Shown piece after piece: positions 53,506-62,992 of a stretch of 64,000 nucleotides of DNA (positions are counted from its first letter, which is position 1; each line of letters starts with the position of its first letter). Source of the stretch: DASVTR01 sp033855775 (lineage in GTDB: Bacteria > Acidobacteriota > Blastocatellia > Pyrinomonadales > Pyrinomonadaceae); assembly GCA_033855775.1 (NCBI GenBank), contig JAWVFT010000119.1:62001-126000 (forward strand), in the 5' to 3' direction. The notes under the pieces were generated by a model. The model saw only the letters and a program-made list of their open reading frames with translations, made no database searches and was not told the origin of the DNA. The position numbers were made by a program, and so were the translations under genes.

Positions 53506-54624
53506 TTAAGTCGAACTCGCCTCGCCCGGCTTTCCGCTTGAGCTATTCCGGGCAGCGATGGCCTGCAACACCGATTGCCGGAAAGCCGCTTCGTCATCAA
53601 ACTCCAACTCAATCTCAAACGCATAGCACGGAAGATGAAAGTCGAGCGCGCGTAGCTTGACCTCATCTTTCGCTGTGGTCAGCAACGCCAGCGCGCCGCG
53701 AGCTTGAGCTTCATGCTCAAACTGCTCTATGTCTCGTTGTGTGTAGACGTGATGGTCTGGAAAGGCGCGCGTGTGCCGCAAATCTAAGCCGTCGGCCCGC
53801 AAGCGCTCGAAGAAGGCTCGCGGATTTCCGAGGGCGCAGAAGGCCGCGACATGCTGCGGCAGACTGTCGAGCGGCAAGAGCGAACCCCGGCTTGATTCGT
53901 CGTCAAACGAGTTGGATGACAGCGCCGCGACGGGTCGCAGTCCCTTCGTCCGCGCGCGTGAGATAAAGACGGGACGCCCGTTCGTCAGGCTTGAGACTTC
54001 TGCGCGCAGCGCGTCAATGTCTGTGGCCTGCTCGGCGCGCGTGATGACGCAACAATCTGCGCGACTGAGTTCGCGCAGCGGCTCACGCAATCGCCCGCGC
54101 GGCAACAAGCGACGGCCTCCCCATGGATTCGTCGCGTCCACCGTCAGGATATTAAAGTCGCGCGCGATGCGTAGATGCTGAAAGCCATCATCAAGAATAA
54201 AGAGGTCTGAGCTTAGATTGTCCAGAGCCCAACGCGCCGCCGCCACGCGGTCTTTGTCGCTGACGACAGCGGCCACGCCGCGCAACTTTTCCGCCAGCAA
54301 GCGCGGCTCGTCGCCGCCCTCAAAGGCTCCGGCCAACACACGCTCGCCGTCGGAAACAACGACGCGCGCGCGCGCGTCAGCTCTTCCATAACCGCGCGTC
54401 AGAATGCACGGGCGATGACCTTCGCGCGCCAGCAGCAGCGCCAACCATTCGACCAAAGGCGTCTTGCCTGTGCCGCCCGTCGTGATATTGCCGATGCTGA
54501 TGACCGGCGCGTCTATCTTCTCGACGCGCAAGGCGCCGCGACGATAGAGCGCGCGGCGCGCTCCCGTCAACAGCCCGTAGAGAACGCCGAGCGGAGCCAG
54601 CACGATTCCCGAAGTCGAAGCCAT
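53506..54624 (-). CDS. lpxK: Tetraacyldisaccharide 4'-kinase
   Basis: Phosphorylates the 4' position of the lipid A precursor at the inner membrane. The 372-residue protein has a hydrophobic N-terminal helix (about 5-20), the Walker A VISIGNITTGGTGKTP (42-57), a DDGFQHLRIARD segment with the catalytic Asp region and DATNPWGGRRLLPRGRLREP. It follows waaA by 78 bases, giving a lipid A-Kdo pair. It shows the organism makes lipopolysaccharide. The gene ends 14 bases from the convergent kinase gene. Confidence 0.95.
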   Translation of the reverse strand: MASTSGIVLAPLGVLYGLLTGARRALYRRGALRVEKIDAPVISIGNITTGGTGKTPLVEWLALLLAREGHRPCILTRGYGRADARARVVVSDGERVLAGAFEGGDEPRLLAEKLRGVAAVVSDKDRVAAARWALDNLSSDLFILDDGFQHLRIARDFNILTVDATNPWGGRRLLPRGRLREPLRELSRADCCVITRAEQATDIDALRAEVSSLTNGRPVFISRARTKGLRPVAALSSNSFDDESSRGSLLPLDSLPQHVAAFCALGNPRAFFERLRADGLDLRHTRAFPDHHVYTQRDIEQFEHEAQARGALALLTTAKDEVKLRALDFHLPCYAFEIELEFDDEAAFRQSVLQAIAARNSSSGKPGEASST

Positions 54625-54702
54625 ATTCGTTCAACTCGAACTCGAAAAATTTTGAATCTCTGCGAGTCCATTCCTCGCAAGCCTTGCCGTGGAAAAATTG
54701 AT

Positions 54703-56076
54703 TCAGGAAGAGAGCGTGCTGCGGGCCGCAGAGCTTTGCGCGCGGCCACGCGCGGAGCGGTCAGCAGGCGTCACGGGCAAAAGCGGCGCGAGCATCTTAA
54801 GCGTGCGCATCGTCGCCCCTCGATTCTGCTCAAGCGTTAGCCGCGCCTGTGCCGACAATCTTGCTCGACGCCGTTCGTCCGTCAATAGCTCCGCGCAAAC
54901 CTGCGCTAGCCGTGCAGCGTATTCCGTCTCGCGCAACAGCGGAAGTTGCACGAGCGCTTCGGCTTCAAGAAATTCCTTCATGATGGCGGCGAAGTTAAAT
55001 GTGTGCGGGCCTGTGATGATGCATGCGCCCGTGGCAGCCGGTTCCAACACGTTATGCCCGCCGACGGGCGCGATGCTTCCGCCGACGAAGACCAGAGCCG
55101 CGAGCGCATAGACCGCGCGCAACTCGCCGATGCTGTCGAGCAAGATGATTTCGCATGACGAGTCAAACTCGCTCGCCGCGCTTGAGCGACGCGACCAGCG
55201 AAAGCCAGACGCATCGAGCATCGCGGCCACTTCAGCGAAGCGTTCAGGATGTCGCGGCGCAATCAGCAATCTAGGCATGCCGAGGGAAGAGGCGGCGCGC
55301 AGTTGTCTGTAAGCGTCAACGACGACGCGCTCTTCCGGCGCGTGTGTGCTGGCAGCGACAATCAACGGGCGCGCGTCGTCCAGTTGAAAACGCTCGCGCA
55401 GTTGAAAGGTTAACTCGCTCGCAAACTCGTCAACTCCGGCATCGAACTTGACGTTGCCCGAAACCAGCACGCGCCCCGCCTCAAGACCCAGAGCGCGCAC
55501 GCGCGCGGCGTCCGCCTCCGATTGCATCAACGCCAGCGAGAGACAATTGACGACGCGGCTGATGAAGCCGCGCGCTATCCTGTAACGACGAAAGGAGCGC
55601 TCGGAGAGTCGCCCATTGACGACCGCGACCGCAATCCGCCGCCTTCGGCACTCGCGCAGGAAGCGAGGCCATAGCTCCGTCTCCATAATCAAAACTGTCT
55701 GCGGGTTGATTATCTTGAGCGCGCGGCGCACAGTCCATGCCCAATCGAAGGGAAAGTAGAAGACGGCTGCCGCGTCGTCTTTAAAGACTTGACGCGCGAC
55801 GCGCTGGCCCGTGGCGGTCGTCGTTGAAACGACGAGGGCATGCGTCGGATATTCGTCGAGCAAGGCGCTGACAAGCGAGCGCGCCGCCTGCGTCTCGCCG
55901 ACCGAAACGCAGTGAAGCCAGATGACCGGGCGGTCTTCCGTGCTCAACGGCGGCAGTCTTCCTAAACGCTCGCCCAGTCCTACAACATACTTGCCCTTGC
56001 GCAACGCGTCGTAAGCGAAGCGCGGCAGCAGCGCGATGATGCCGAGGGTGAAAAGAATGCTGTAGAGGAAATACAT
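54703..56076 (-). CDS. waaA: 3-deoxy-D-manno-octulosonic acid (Kdo) transferase
   Basis: Adds Kdo from CMP-Kdo to lipid IVA. The 457 residues comprise an N-terminal membrane helix, a GT-B N-domain (WLHCVSVGETQAARSLVSAL, VLIMETELWPRFLREC, VNGRLSERSFRRY) and C-domain (VAASTHAPEERVVVDAY, LIAPRHPERF, FVGGSIAPVGGHNVLEPAA). The start at 56076 abuts a repeat arm and has no ribosome-binding site. Its order efp-waaA-lpxK on the minus strand suggests one transcript. Confidence 0.95.
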   Translation of the reverse strand: MYFLYSILFTLGIIALLPRFAYDALRKGKYVVGLGERLGRLPPLSTEDRPVIWLHCVSVGETQAARSLVSALLDEYPTHALVVSTTTATGQRVARQVFKDDAAAVFYFPFDWAWTVRRALKIINPQTVLIMETELWPRFLRECRRRRIAVAVVNGRLSERSFRRYRIARGFISRVVNCLSLALMQSEADAARVRALGLEAGRVLVSGNVKFDAGVDEFASELTFQLRERFQLDDARPLIVAASTHAPEERVVVDAYRQLRAASSLGMPRLLIAPRHPERFAEVAAMLDASGFRWSRRSSAASEFDSSCEIILLDSIGELRAVYALAALVFVGGSIAPVGGHNVLEPAATGACIITGPHTFNFAAIMKEFLEAEALVQLPLLRETEYAARLAQVCAELLTDERRRARLSAQARLTLEQNRGATMRTLKMLAPLLPVTPADRSARGRAQSSAARSTLSS

Positions 56077-56152
56077 AAGTGACAAGTGACGAGGGACGAA
56101 GGACGAGAAACAGTCAGCCTCTTGTCACTCGTTCCCTCGTCACTTGTCACTG
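56077..56152. repeat. Heptad palindrome, GTGACAA family (efp/waaA)
   Basis: AAGTGACAAGTGACGAGGGA faces TTCCCTCGTCACTTGTCACT with a short GAAACAGTCAGCC middle. It fills the gap between efp and waaA, ending on the waaA start codon on the minus strand. Confidence 0.85.
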
Positions 56153-56154
56153 CG

Positions 56155-56718
56155 CTATTTTGCGCGTTCGATGTAGCGGCCTTCCGAAGGGTCAACGCGG
56201 ATGCGGTCGCCTTCGTTGACGAAGGGCGGGACTGTGATGGTGACGCCGTTTTCGAGCGTCGCGGGCTTGTTCACGTTCGAGACGGTCGCGCCTTTCATGG
56301 TCGGCTCGGTGCTGGTGACGGTCAGTTCCATAGAGGGCGGAAGGTCTATGCCAATCGGCGCGCCTTCATAAAACTCGACCTGAAGTTTCAGCCCCGGCGT
56401 CAGCCATGGAGTCGCGTCGCCGAGTTCGCCTTCGCTCAAACCAATCTGCTCGTAGTTCTCCGTGTTCATGAAATGATGCTGCGAGCCGTCCGAGTAGAGA
56501 TACTCCATCTCGTGTTGCTCAAGCATGGCTCGCTCAACCGTGTCAGCCGAGCGGAAGCGATGCTCAAACGACGAGCCGGTGCGAATGTTGCGCAGCTTGG
56601 TCTGCACCATCGCGCGCAAATTGCCGGGCGTGTGATGGCGAAAATCAACTACCTTGCAAGGTTGCCCTTCAAAGACGATGACCATGCCGCGTCGAATCTG
56701 TGTTGCCGCAATTGCCAT
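56155..56718 (-). CDS. efp: Elongation factor P with unusual loop residue
   Basis: Relieves ribosome stalling at polyproline. The 187-residue protein has the normal three beta domains (MAIAATQIRRGMVIVFEGQP, MEYLYSDGSQHHFMNTENYEQ, and IRVDPSEGRYIERAK). The loop that contacts the peptidyl-transferase centre reads HHTPGNLRAM, so Asn33 stands where other EF-Ps have a modifiable Lys or Arg. No EpmA or EarP genes adjoin. The start at 56718 was chosen by similarity; the longer frame adds 72 unrelated residues. Confidence 0.95.
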   Translation of the reverse strand: MAIAATQIRRGMVIVFEGQPCKVVDFRHHTPGNLRAMVQTKLRNIRTGSSFEHRFRSADTVERAMLEQHEMEYLYSDGSQHHFMNTENYEQIGLSEGELGDATPWLTPGLKLQVEFYEGAPIGIDLPPSMELTVTSTEPTMKGATVSNVNKPATLENGVTITVPPFVNEGDRIRVDPSEGRYIERAK

Positions 56719-56940
56719 AATAGAAAATTGAAACTCCGTCTCGAATAAAATTTCGCCCGCCGGAAAGCACCCGTCTGGCGCGAAGGACGAGTTGGCCGCC
56801 CTCCAGCAAACCGCGTAGTCTAACGAGCGACGCGCCACTTTGTCCAGAGCCGAAGCGATTGACGAAGACGAGCGACAACGCTTGACGACGTTTCGGTCGA
56901 AGACGAGTCGGGCCGCGCCGTCGAGGGCTGGCAACGAAAG

Positions 56941-57228
56941 TCAGCGGCGTTTCCGCTTCTCTTTCGTCCCTCCGTTCAAGGCGTTGCGCAAATCGTCAAT
57001 GGCTTCCTCAGCAGGGCTTTCGCCGGATTCCAGTTTGAAGTAAACGCGCAGCGTCACTTGATATTCGAGGTGGCCTTGCTGCAAGCCGCCGCGCTGCTCC
57101 GCGACGACAAACCATGAGAGGTCGCGCAAGGATTGACGCGCGCGCGCGACGGCCACTTCGATGGCGTGGCTGAAACTCTCGCTCGAAGTGCCGACGATTT
57201 CGATTCCCTTGAAGACATTTTGGCCCAT
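56941..57228 (-). CDS. Dodecin-family flavin-binding protein
   Basis: A 95-residue protein of the dodecin family, small flavin-storage dodecamers. FKGIEIVGTSSESFSHAIEVAVARA, the Trp in LRDLSWFVVAEQRG, and YQVTLRVYFKLE match the fold order. The C-terminal 25 residues are a charged tail ending KEKRKRR. The Shine-Dalgarno AGGAGTTTTC lies before ATG. It precedes efp on the minus strand. Confidence 0.88.
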   Translation of the reverse strand: MGQNVFKGIEIVGTSSESFSHAIEVAVARARQSLRDLSWFVVAEQRGGLQQGHLEYQVTLRVYFKLESGESPAEEAIDDLRNALNGGTKEKRKRR

Positions 57229-57365
57229 CTGAAAACTCCTTTAGGCTGCGGCCTGCTGAAGAGCCGCCTCGCTGAATTGCGTTGGGTTGAAAAGCACGGG
57301 ACGCTAACACGCGCGGTTTGTAAGTGTCAAGAGTAAGGAATTGAGACGCGCCGTTGAAACCAACA

Positions 57366-57427
57366 GAGCGGGTGAAGATTGAATTAGCGTCGGAGGGAAT
57401 TGACGCTTTTTCTTTCCTCACCCGCTC
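57366..57427 (-). terminator. Long two-part hairpin after SprT-like gene
   Basis: Outer 10-base arms GAGCGGGTGA/TCACCCGCTC and inner GCGTC/GACGC are separated by A/T-rich unpaired stretches. It lies 70 bases past the SprT-like stop. It could terminate or stabilise that transcript. Confidence 0.5.
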
Positions 57428-57496
57428 TTCCCAGAGGAGTCCACCTACCTGTTTGGCTAAACGCGCGCGGCTTCGGAAAGTTTCAAAAAATATCGC

Positions 57497-58222
57497 TCAG
57501 GCGGCGCGCGCGCTGGGGAAGTGTCGTTGGCGCGCGATGTGGTCAAGAAAATCCTGCGCCTCTTGATAATATGGAAAGCGTTGCTCTTCGGCGCGAAAGG
57601 CGTTGGTGTGATAGTACCGACGACCCTTGACGAGACGCGCAGGGTGCTTCATGTGCAGCATCTCGTGATAGAGCACGAACTCGACGAACCAGTCGGGGAT
57701 GTCCGTCGCGTCCAGCGTCTTGCTAATGACGATGGTGTCATAGACGGCATCGTGATGGCCGAGGATGCGGCGCGTGCGACGCTGCGACCATGAGAGCGTC
57801 GGCTTCTGCAACTGCCCGTCGAAGAAACGACGGTTCAGTCGCAGGAATATCCTGTCCAAATCATAGCAGCGACCGCGCGCCGAAGAGACAATCTTGCGTC
57901 CGCGATGACGACGAGCGATGTCAGCCGCGCGCAGGATTTGCGGCGAGCAGGCATATTCACGATAGACGCGCTCATGCGTTTCAGGCGCTCGTTTGGCGAG
58001 CATCTTGGCGACGAGAATCAAGGCGAGGGCGCAATGAACGTCGGGCGGCGCGTCTTTGAAGATGTCCGACAGGCGCACGTAGACGCGCCCTGCACGCCTG
58101 CGAATGGTGTGCTTCAATCCGGCATATGGATAAAACCTGACATCAACATCCGGGGCCGGTCGGTTGTGCGCGAGTTGGCGAAAGGCATCGCTAAAAAGTT
58201 GATTGAGATAATGCTGCGACAT
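57497..58222 (-). CDS. SprT-like zinc metalloprotease
   Basis: A 241-residue protein with the zincin motif His186-Glu187-X2-His190 (VLYHEMLHMKH) and a possible third ligand His205. The preceding block NRRFFDGQLQKPTLSWSQR is the SprT-family signature seen also in DNA-protein crosslink proteases. The N-terminal half (1-110) is an unassigned, basic helical domain. Role unknown in bacteria. Last gene of the minus-strand group, probably its first transcribed. Confidence 0.8.
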   Translation of the reverse strand: MSQHYLNQLFSDAFRQLAHNRPAPDVDVRFYPYAGLKHTIRRRAGRVYVRLSDIFKDAPPDVHCALALILVAKMLAKRAPETHERVYREYACSPQILRAADIARRHRGRKIVSSARGRCYDLDRIFLRLNRRFFDGQLQKPTLSWSQRRTRRILGHHDAVYDTIVISKTLDATDIPDWFVEFVLYHEMLHMKHPARLVKGRRYYHTNAFRAEEQRFPYYQEAQDFLDHIARQRHFPSARAA

Positions 58223-58665
58223 CGGCGAACCTTTCGATTTAGTCTCCGAACGTTTGAGCGGCAGCCATCAGGAAGCCCGACTAAAAGTTGTGAGATTGTC
58301 TCCCTGAGGGAGCTATCCTGGCAAACTTTCGAAGCGCGATTCCGCTTGGGTCAACTGTGCCGCGTCTGGTGAGAGCGATATTAAGGGCGCATGAGCAGCA
58401 GCGTCAACCAGTAGTTTTTCGACCGCCGCTAAGCCGTTGCAGCGTCAAGGAATGAGCCGTCGAGCCAGTTTACGGACGATAGCAAAGAAATTGCGGCTTC
58501 AACTTAAAGCTAACAGCAACAGGCTTTTAAGTTGAAAGCAGGAGGATGGATGACGGCGTGGCGAAGGTAACTGTAAGAGCGGCATCGGATTAGACCGGCG
58601 TTGAAAAGGCGCGGGCCGTGCGACGAAAAGGCGAGGGCCGAGCGGCGCGGGCGCGCAACAAGTGT
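58223..58665. other. Gap between divergent SprT-like and hrcA genes
   Basis: No gene supported in about 440 bases. A short dyad CTCCCTGAGGGAG occurs near 58303-58315. A minus-strand frame at 58499-58876 is not credible: it overlaps the hrcA promoter and start and has no family resemblance. No CIRCE-type inverted repeat (TTAGCACTC) is visible. Confidence 0.5.
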
Positions 58666-58695
58666 TTGCGGGTCGGTTCGACAATCCGTTATACT
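58666..58695 (+). promoter_or_regulatory. Promoter of hrcA operon
   Basis: TTGCGG at 58666-58671 and TATACT at 58690-58695, spacing 18, 160 bases before hrcA. There is no recognisable HrcA-type CIRCE site overlapping it. Confidence 0.55.
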
Positions 58696-58855
58696 TTGCC
58701 GGGGCAGATTCGCCGCAAATGGCTGATTTCAGTGGTCGGGGAAGAATTCCTGACAGCTTGAAAGTCGCGGCGATATTGAATTTTTTGTAATCCGCGTAGC
58801 GACAAAAGCGCTGTCGCAACGCCGTCCGCTTGCGCCGCCGCGACCTTGAAAACAA

Positions 58856-59974
58856 ATGGCCCGTCAAAGCTCTCATCCGTTAAATTTTCAGAAACAGATG
58901 CCCGATTCGCGCGGGCAAGCCGTGCTGTCCGCGATTATCAAGGAGCATCTGGTGACGGGCGAACCTGTCGGGTCGCGGATTATTTCAGACCGCTTCGCGC
59001 ACGCCGCCGGATGGAGTTCGGCGACGATTCGCAACGTCATGGGCGAACTGGAAGAAGCCGGACTGGTCGAGCAGCCGCACACTTCAGCCGGACGCATTCC
59101 GACCGACAAAGGCTATCGCTTTTACGTTGATAACATGCTCGGCGATACGCGGCTCTCGACCGCGGACTTGTCGGCCATCAACGCTTTTTTGAAAAATTCG
59201 GAGGGCGACATGCACGGCGCGCCCGACCGCTTGATGGAGAAGACTTCGCAAGTGCTCTCGGCTCTGTCGGAGAACGTCGGCATCGTCGTCTCGCCTTCGC
59301 TGGCCGACAATCGCTTGCAGCACATTGAGTTTATGCACTTGGCGGATCATCGCATTCTGGTCGTGCTCGTCTCCGCCCCGAACATCATCCATAACAAGAT
59401 TATTCGGATTGACGAAATCCTGAGCCAGGAAGAGCTTGAGCGCACGGCCCGTTATCTGAACACGGAATTTGCCGGAAAGTCTCTGCTGGAGATTCGCACG
59501 GTGATTCTGGAGATGATGCGCGAAGAGAAAGCTCTCTACGACAAACTGCTGCGCAATGCTATCCTGCTCTGCGACCGCAGCCTCGAAGGCGAAGAGGCGA
59601 CCGGCGAAGTCTATGTTGACGGCGCTTCGAATATTCTGACGAAGCCCGATTTCACTGACGCGGAAAGGATGCGCCAACTCTTCCGCACCTTCGAAGAGAA
59701 ATCGCGGCTCATCAGTATATTGAACGAATGCGTGGCGCGCGACCAAATGTTTCCGGGCGACGTGCAGGTCGTCATAGGGCGCGAGCATGCTGCGCCCTCG
59801 ATGCAGAATTGCGCTTTGATTACCGCGCCATACCGCCTTGGCTCCGGCGAAGCCGTCGGCACGGTCGGCGTCGTCGGCCCGATGCGCATCGAGTACGCGC
59901 GCGTGGTGGCCGTCGTCAACTACATGGCGCGGCTCATCGAACGGATGCTGCGTGAAGAGAGCGCTCCGAATTAA
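58856..59974 (+). CDS. hrcA: Heat-inducible transcription repressor HrcA
   Basis: Represses heat-shock operons until misfolded protein titrates it through chaperonin. The 372 residues contain the N-terminal winged helix (AVLSAIIKEHLVTGEPVGSR, SSATIRNVMGELEEAGLVEQPHTSAGRIPTDKGYRFYVD) and a GAF-like C-domain with SGEAVGTVGVVGPMRIEYARV. It heads hrcA-grpE-dnaK-dnaJ. Its own operator is not visible, so the binding site may be diverged or elsewhere. Confidence 0.97.
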   Translation: MARQSSHPLNFQKQMPDSRGQAVLSAIIKEHLVTGEPVGSRIISDRFAHAAGWSSATIRNVMGELEEAGLVEQPHTSAGRIPTDKGYRFYVDNMLGDTRLSTADLSAINAFLKNSEGDMHGAPDRLMEKTSQVLSALSENVGIVVSPSLADNRLQHIEFMHLADHRILVVLVSAPNIIHNKIIRIDEILSQEELERTARYLNTEFAGKSLLEIRTVILEMMREEKALYDKLLRNAILLCDRSLEGEEATGEVYVDGASNILTKPDFTDAERMRQLFRTFEEKSRLISILNECVARDQMFPGDVQVVIGREHAAPSMQNCALITAPYRLGSGEAVGTVGVVGPMRIEYARVVAVVNYMARLIERMLREESAPN

Positions 59975-60039
59975 AAGTAACTAACGAGGCAGACCGCTTT
60001 CCCCGACTGCTCTCGCTCATCAATCAAGGTGGGACAATC

Positions 60040-60939
60040 ATGATGACGGACAAAAAACGGACAATGCCGAATCGCATTCCTATTCACTTTGCTGACGAAG
60101 ACAACGCGGCTGCGACCAACGCTGATGCGGACGCCACCGACGCGCCGGAAACCGGGACGAGCGGGGCAGGCGACCTGACGCCCGAAGAGATTGGTCGCGC
60201 GTCCAGCTACGAGGGCGAGACGGAAACACAACGAAGAGTCAATCGCGGGCAGGAGCAGGAAGGCGCAAGCGATATGGCCGACGATGCCGACACGGCGGGC
60301 GGCCCGCCGCAGGACGAGTTGCCGGAGCAGCGCGAAGACAGCGACCCGACGAGCGCATCGCGCGAAGCCGCCGCGCAGTCTGACAGCGGTGGAAGCTCTG
60401 CCGCTGATGATTCGTCGCGGCAGGACGCGGGGGCTGCGAAGGGGCCTGCGTTGGCCGAGTTGCTGGCGACGCGCTCCGAGTTGAAGAGAGTCGAAGCGGA
60501 GCGCACGGAGTTGAAGGAGACGCTGGCGCGCAGGCAGGCCGACTTTGAAAATTATCGCAAACGCATCGAGCGCGAGCGCGCCGACACGTATAATCGTGTC
60601 GTCGGAGATGTCGTCAGCAAGTTGCTGCCGGTCCTGGATAATCTGCGGCGCGCTCTCGACGCGGAAGCTTCGATGGAAGCCGCCGAGTCGGACGAGTTTC
60701 GTCATTTCCTGAACGGCGTCGAGTTGATAGACAAGCAATTGCAAGACGTGCTGGAAGGCTTGGGCCTGCAACCGGTCGAAGCGGTCGGCCAGCCCTTCGA
60801 CCCGCACATTCATGAAGCCGTCGCTACCGAGCCGTCGGTAGATTACGAGCCGGACACGGTTGTTCAGGAACTGGCTCGCGGTTATCGTCTCGGCGAGAAA
60901 TTGCTCCGCCCCGCCATCGTCAAAGTGGCAGTCAGATAG
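60040..60939 (+). CDS. grpE: GrpE nucleotide exchange factor with long acidic extension
   Basis: Exchanges ADP for ATP on DnaK. GrpE proper covers about 140-299 (ADFENYRKRIERERADTYNR, LLPVLDNLRRALDAE, GVELIDKQLQDVLEGLGLQPVEAVGQPFDP, VQELARGYRLGEKLLRPAIVKV). The first about 135 residues are acidic, Ala/Asp/Glu-rich and probably disordered, much longer than usual. The stop codon TAG is shared with the start of a repeat element. Confidence 0.95.
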   Translation: MMTDKKRTMPNRIPIHFADEDNAAATNADADATDAPETGTSGAGDLTPEEIGRASSYEGETETQRRVNRGQEQEGASDMADDADTAGGPPQDELPEQREDSDPTSASREAAAQSDSGGSSAADDSSRQDAGAAKGPALAELLATRSELKRVEAERTELKETLARRQADFENYRKRIERERADTYNRVVGDVVSKLLPVLDNLRRALDAEASMEAAESDEFRHFLNGVELIDKQLQDVLEGLGLQPVEAVGQPFDPHIHEAVATEPSVDYEPDTVVQELARGYRLGEKLLRPAIVKVAVR

Positions 60940-61024
60940 TGATAAGTGATAGGTGATAGGTAGTAAGAGAAACCCGCTTGCTTTTACTTATTACCCACCA
61001 CTTATCACCCATCACTTATCATCC
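60939..61024. repeat. Heptad palindrome, GTGATAG family (grpE/dnaK)
   Basis: GTGATAAGTGATAGGTGATA with GGTAGTAAG faces CTTATTACCCACCACTTATC and ACCCATCACTTATCATC. Seven-base steps are clear. It shares words with 39895. It lies between grpE stop and dnaK, where no ribosome-binding site is visible. Confidence 0.85.
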
Positions 61025-61035
61025 ATTGAAATCAT

Positions 61036-62874
61036 ATGAGTAAAGTAATCGGCATTGACTTGGGCACGACGAATTGCTGCGTCGCCGTTTTGGAAGGCGG
61101 GGCGGTGCAGATTGTGCCTAACAAAGAGGGCGGACGGACGACGCCGACGGTCGTCGGCTTCACTGAAAAGGGTGAGCGTCTCGTCGGGCAAATCGCCAAG
61201 CGACAGGCCGTCACCAATGCCGCGAGCACGGTCTACGCCGTCAAGCGTTTGATTGGCCGCAAATTCAGCGCGCCCGAAACGCAGCGCATGCGCGACGGCG
61301 CGCCCTTTGAGATTATCGATTCGTCCAACGGCGACGCGCGCATCCGCGTGCAGGGCCGCACCTACAGCCCGCCGGAAATCTCCGGCATCGTCCTTCAACG
61401 CCTGAAAGCCGCGGCCGAAGATTTTCTAGGCGAGACGGTCGTCGAAGCCATCGTCACGGTCCCCGCTTACTTCGACGACACGCAGCGGCAGGCGACGAAG
61501 GACGCTGGCAAGATTGCCGGGCTCAAGGTCGAGCGCATCATCAACGAGCCGACCGCCGCCGCCCTGGCTTACGGCCTCGGCAAGACGGAAGCCGAACGCA
61601 TCGCCGTCTATGACCTCGGCGGCGGCACGTTCGACGTATCTATCCTTGAGATGAACGACGGCGTGTTTGAAGTCCTCTCGACTTCGGGCAACACTTTTCT
61701 CGGCGGCGAGGATTTTGACGAGCGCATCATCAACTGGATGACCGAGCAGTTTCGCTCCGAGACGGGCATGGATTTGCGGCATGACAGGCTCGCCCTGCAA
61801 CGCTTGAAGGAAGCCGCCGAGCGCGCCAAGTGCGACCTCTCTTCCGTCAGCGAGACGACCATCAACCTGCCGTTCATCGCGGCGGACGCTTCCGGCCCCA
61901 AGCATTTCAACAAGACGCTCTCGCGCGACGAGTTTGAAGGATTGGTCGCGGACCTTGTTGAGCAAACCATCGAACCCTGCCAGAAAGCTCTCTGGGATGC
62001 CAAGCTTCAGCCGGGCGATATTGACAAAGTTATCTTAGTGGGCGGGCAGACGCGCTCGCCGATTGTGCTCAGAACCGTGCAGGAGATTTTCGGCAAGGAG
62101 CCTTCGGCGGAAATCAATCCTGATGAAGTAGTGGCGATGGGCGCGGCGATTCAGGGCGGCGTGCTGGCGGGCGACGTGAAGGACATCGTGCTCTTAGACG
62201 TGCTCCCTTTGAGCCTCGGACTGGAAACGCGCGGCGGCTTGTTCACCAAAATCATCGAGCGCAACTCGACCATTCCGCTGCGCAACAGCTTGACCTTCAC
62301 GACCGTCGTTGATAATCAATCGACGGTCGAGATACATATCTTGCAGGGCGAGCGCGAGATTGCGCAGGGCAATCGCAGCCTCGGCAAATTCGAGTTGGTC
62401 GGGATTCCGCAAAGCCCGCGCGGCGTGCCGCAGATTGAAGTCTCGTTTGAGGTGGACGCCAACGGCATCGTCTCCGTCTCGGCCAAGGATAAGACGACCG
62501 GGCGCGAGCAGCAGATGCGCATCACTCCGTCTTCGGGTTTGTCGCCCGACGAGATTAACCGTTTGATGTTGGAAGCGCAGGCTTCGGTCGAAAGCGACCG
62601 CCGCGTCATAGAGGTCATCGGCATACGCAACAAGCTCGACGGCCTCGTGCGCAACACGCAACTGGCGCTGGCGGAGTTTGGCGGCGCGCTCTCAGCCGAC
62701 GAGCGCCACGAAGCTCAGGCGACGCTCGCCGAGGGCGAGAAGGCGACGCATTCCGACAACCCTGAAGAGATTAATCAAGCTCTCTCGGCGGTCGAACGAG
62801 TGGCGATGCAACTCACCAACTTGATGCTCGGCACGAACCCTTCGCCCGTCAACGAGATTGAGGGTTCACACTGA
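61036..62874 (+). CDS. dnaK: Chaperone DnaK (Hsp70)
   Basis: ATP-driven folding chaperone. The 612 residues show SKVIGIDLGTTNCCVAVLEGG, VPAYFDDTQRQATKDAG, IINEPTAAALAYGLG, YDLGGGTFDVSILEM and the peptide-binding domain DVLPLSLGLETRGGLFTKII. The C-terminal lid is shortened and the protein ends NEIEGSH with no EEVDK-type acidic tail, compared with about 640 residues in most DnaKs. The neighbours hrcA, grpE and dnaJ mark it as the housekeeping Hsp70. Confidence 0.97.
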   Translation: MSKVIGIDLGTTNCCVAVLEGGAVQIVPNKEGGRTTPTVVGFTEKGERLVGQIAKRQAVTNAASTVYAVKRLIGRKFSAPETQRMRDGAPFEIIDSSNGDARIRVQGRTYSPPEISGIVLQRLKAAAEDFLGETVVEAIVTVPAYFDDTQRQATKDAGKIAGLKVERIINEPTAAALAYGLGKTEAERIAVYDLGGGTFDVSILEMNDGVFEVLSTSGNTFLGGEDFDERIINWMTEQFRSETGMDLRHDRLALQRLKEAAERAKCDLSSVSETTINLPFIAADASGPKHFNKTLSRDEFEGLVADLVEQTIEPCQKALWDAKLQPGDIDKVILVGGQTRSPIVLRTVQEIFGKEPSAEINPDEVVAMGAAIQGGVLAGDVKDIVLLDVLPLSLGLETRGGLFTKIIERNSTIPLRNSLTFTTVVDNQSTVEIHILQGEREIAQGNRSLGKFELVGIPQSPRGVPQIEVSFEVDANGIVSVSAKDKTTGREQQMRITPSSGLSPDEINRLMLEAQASVESDRRVIEVIGIRNKLDGLVRNTQLALAEFGGALSADERHEAQATLAEGEKATHSDNPEEINQALSAVERVAMQLTNLMLGTNPSPVNEIEGSH

Positions 62875-62931
62875 TTGAGCGACAACTGGCCGTCAGACTT
62901 TCGCGCTTCCAGAGCCGGATGCTGACGGCTG

Positions 62932-62959
62932 TTGACTGTTTTTCGTAAACTTATAAAAT
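62932..62959 (+). promoter_or_regulatory. Possible internal promoter for dnaJ
   Basis: TTGACT at 62932-62937 and TAAAAT at 62954-62959 (spacing 16) lie 34 bases before the dnaJ start in the 118-base dnaK-dnaJ gap. Confidence 0.45.
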
Positions 62960-62992
62960 TCAAATAACGCGAAAGGTTATTATCAACGAGCA

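Noticed and set aside
58499..58876. Minus-strand frame of 125 codons upstream of hrcA
   Set aside because: Overlaps the hrcA promoter and start, has no ribosome-binding site or family similarity; an effect of GC-rich sequence.
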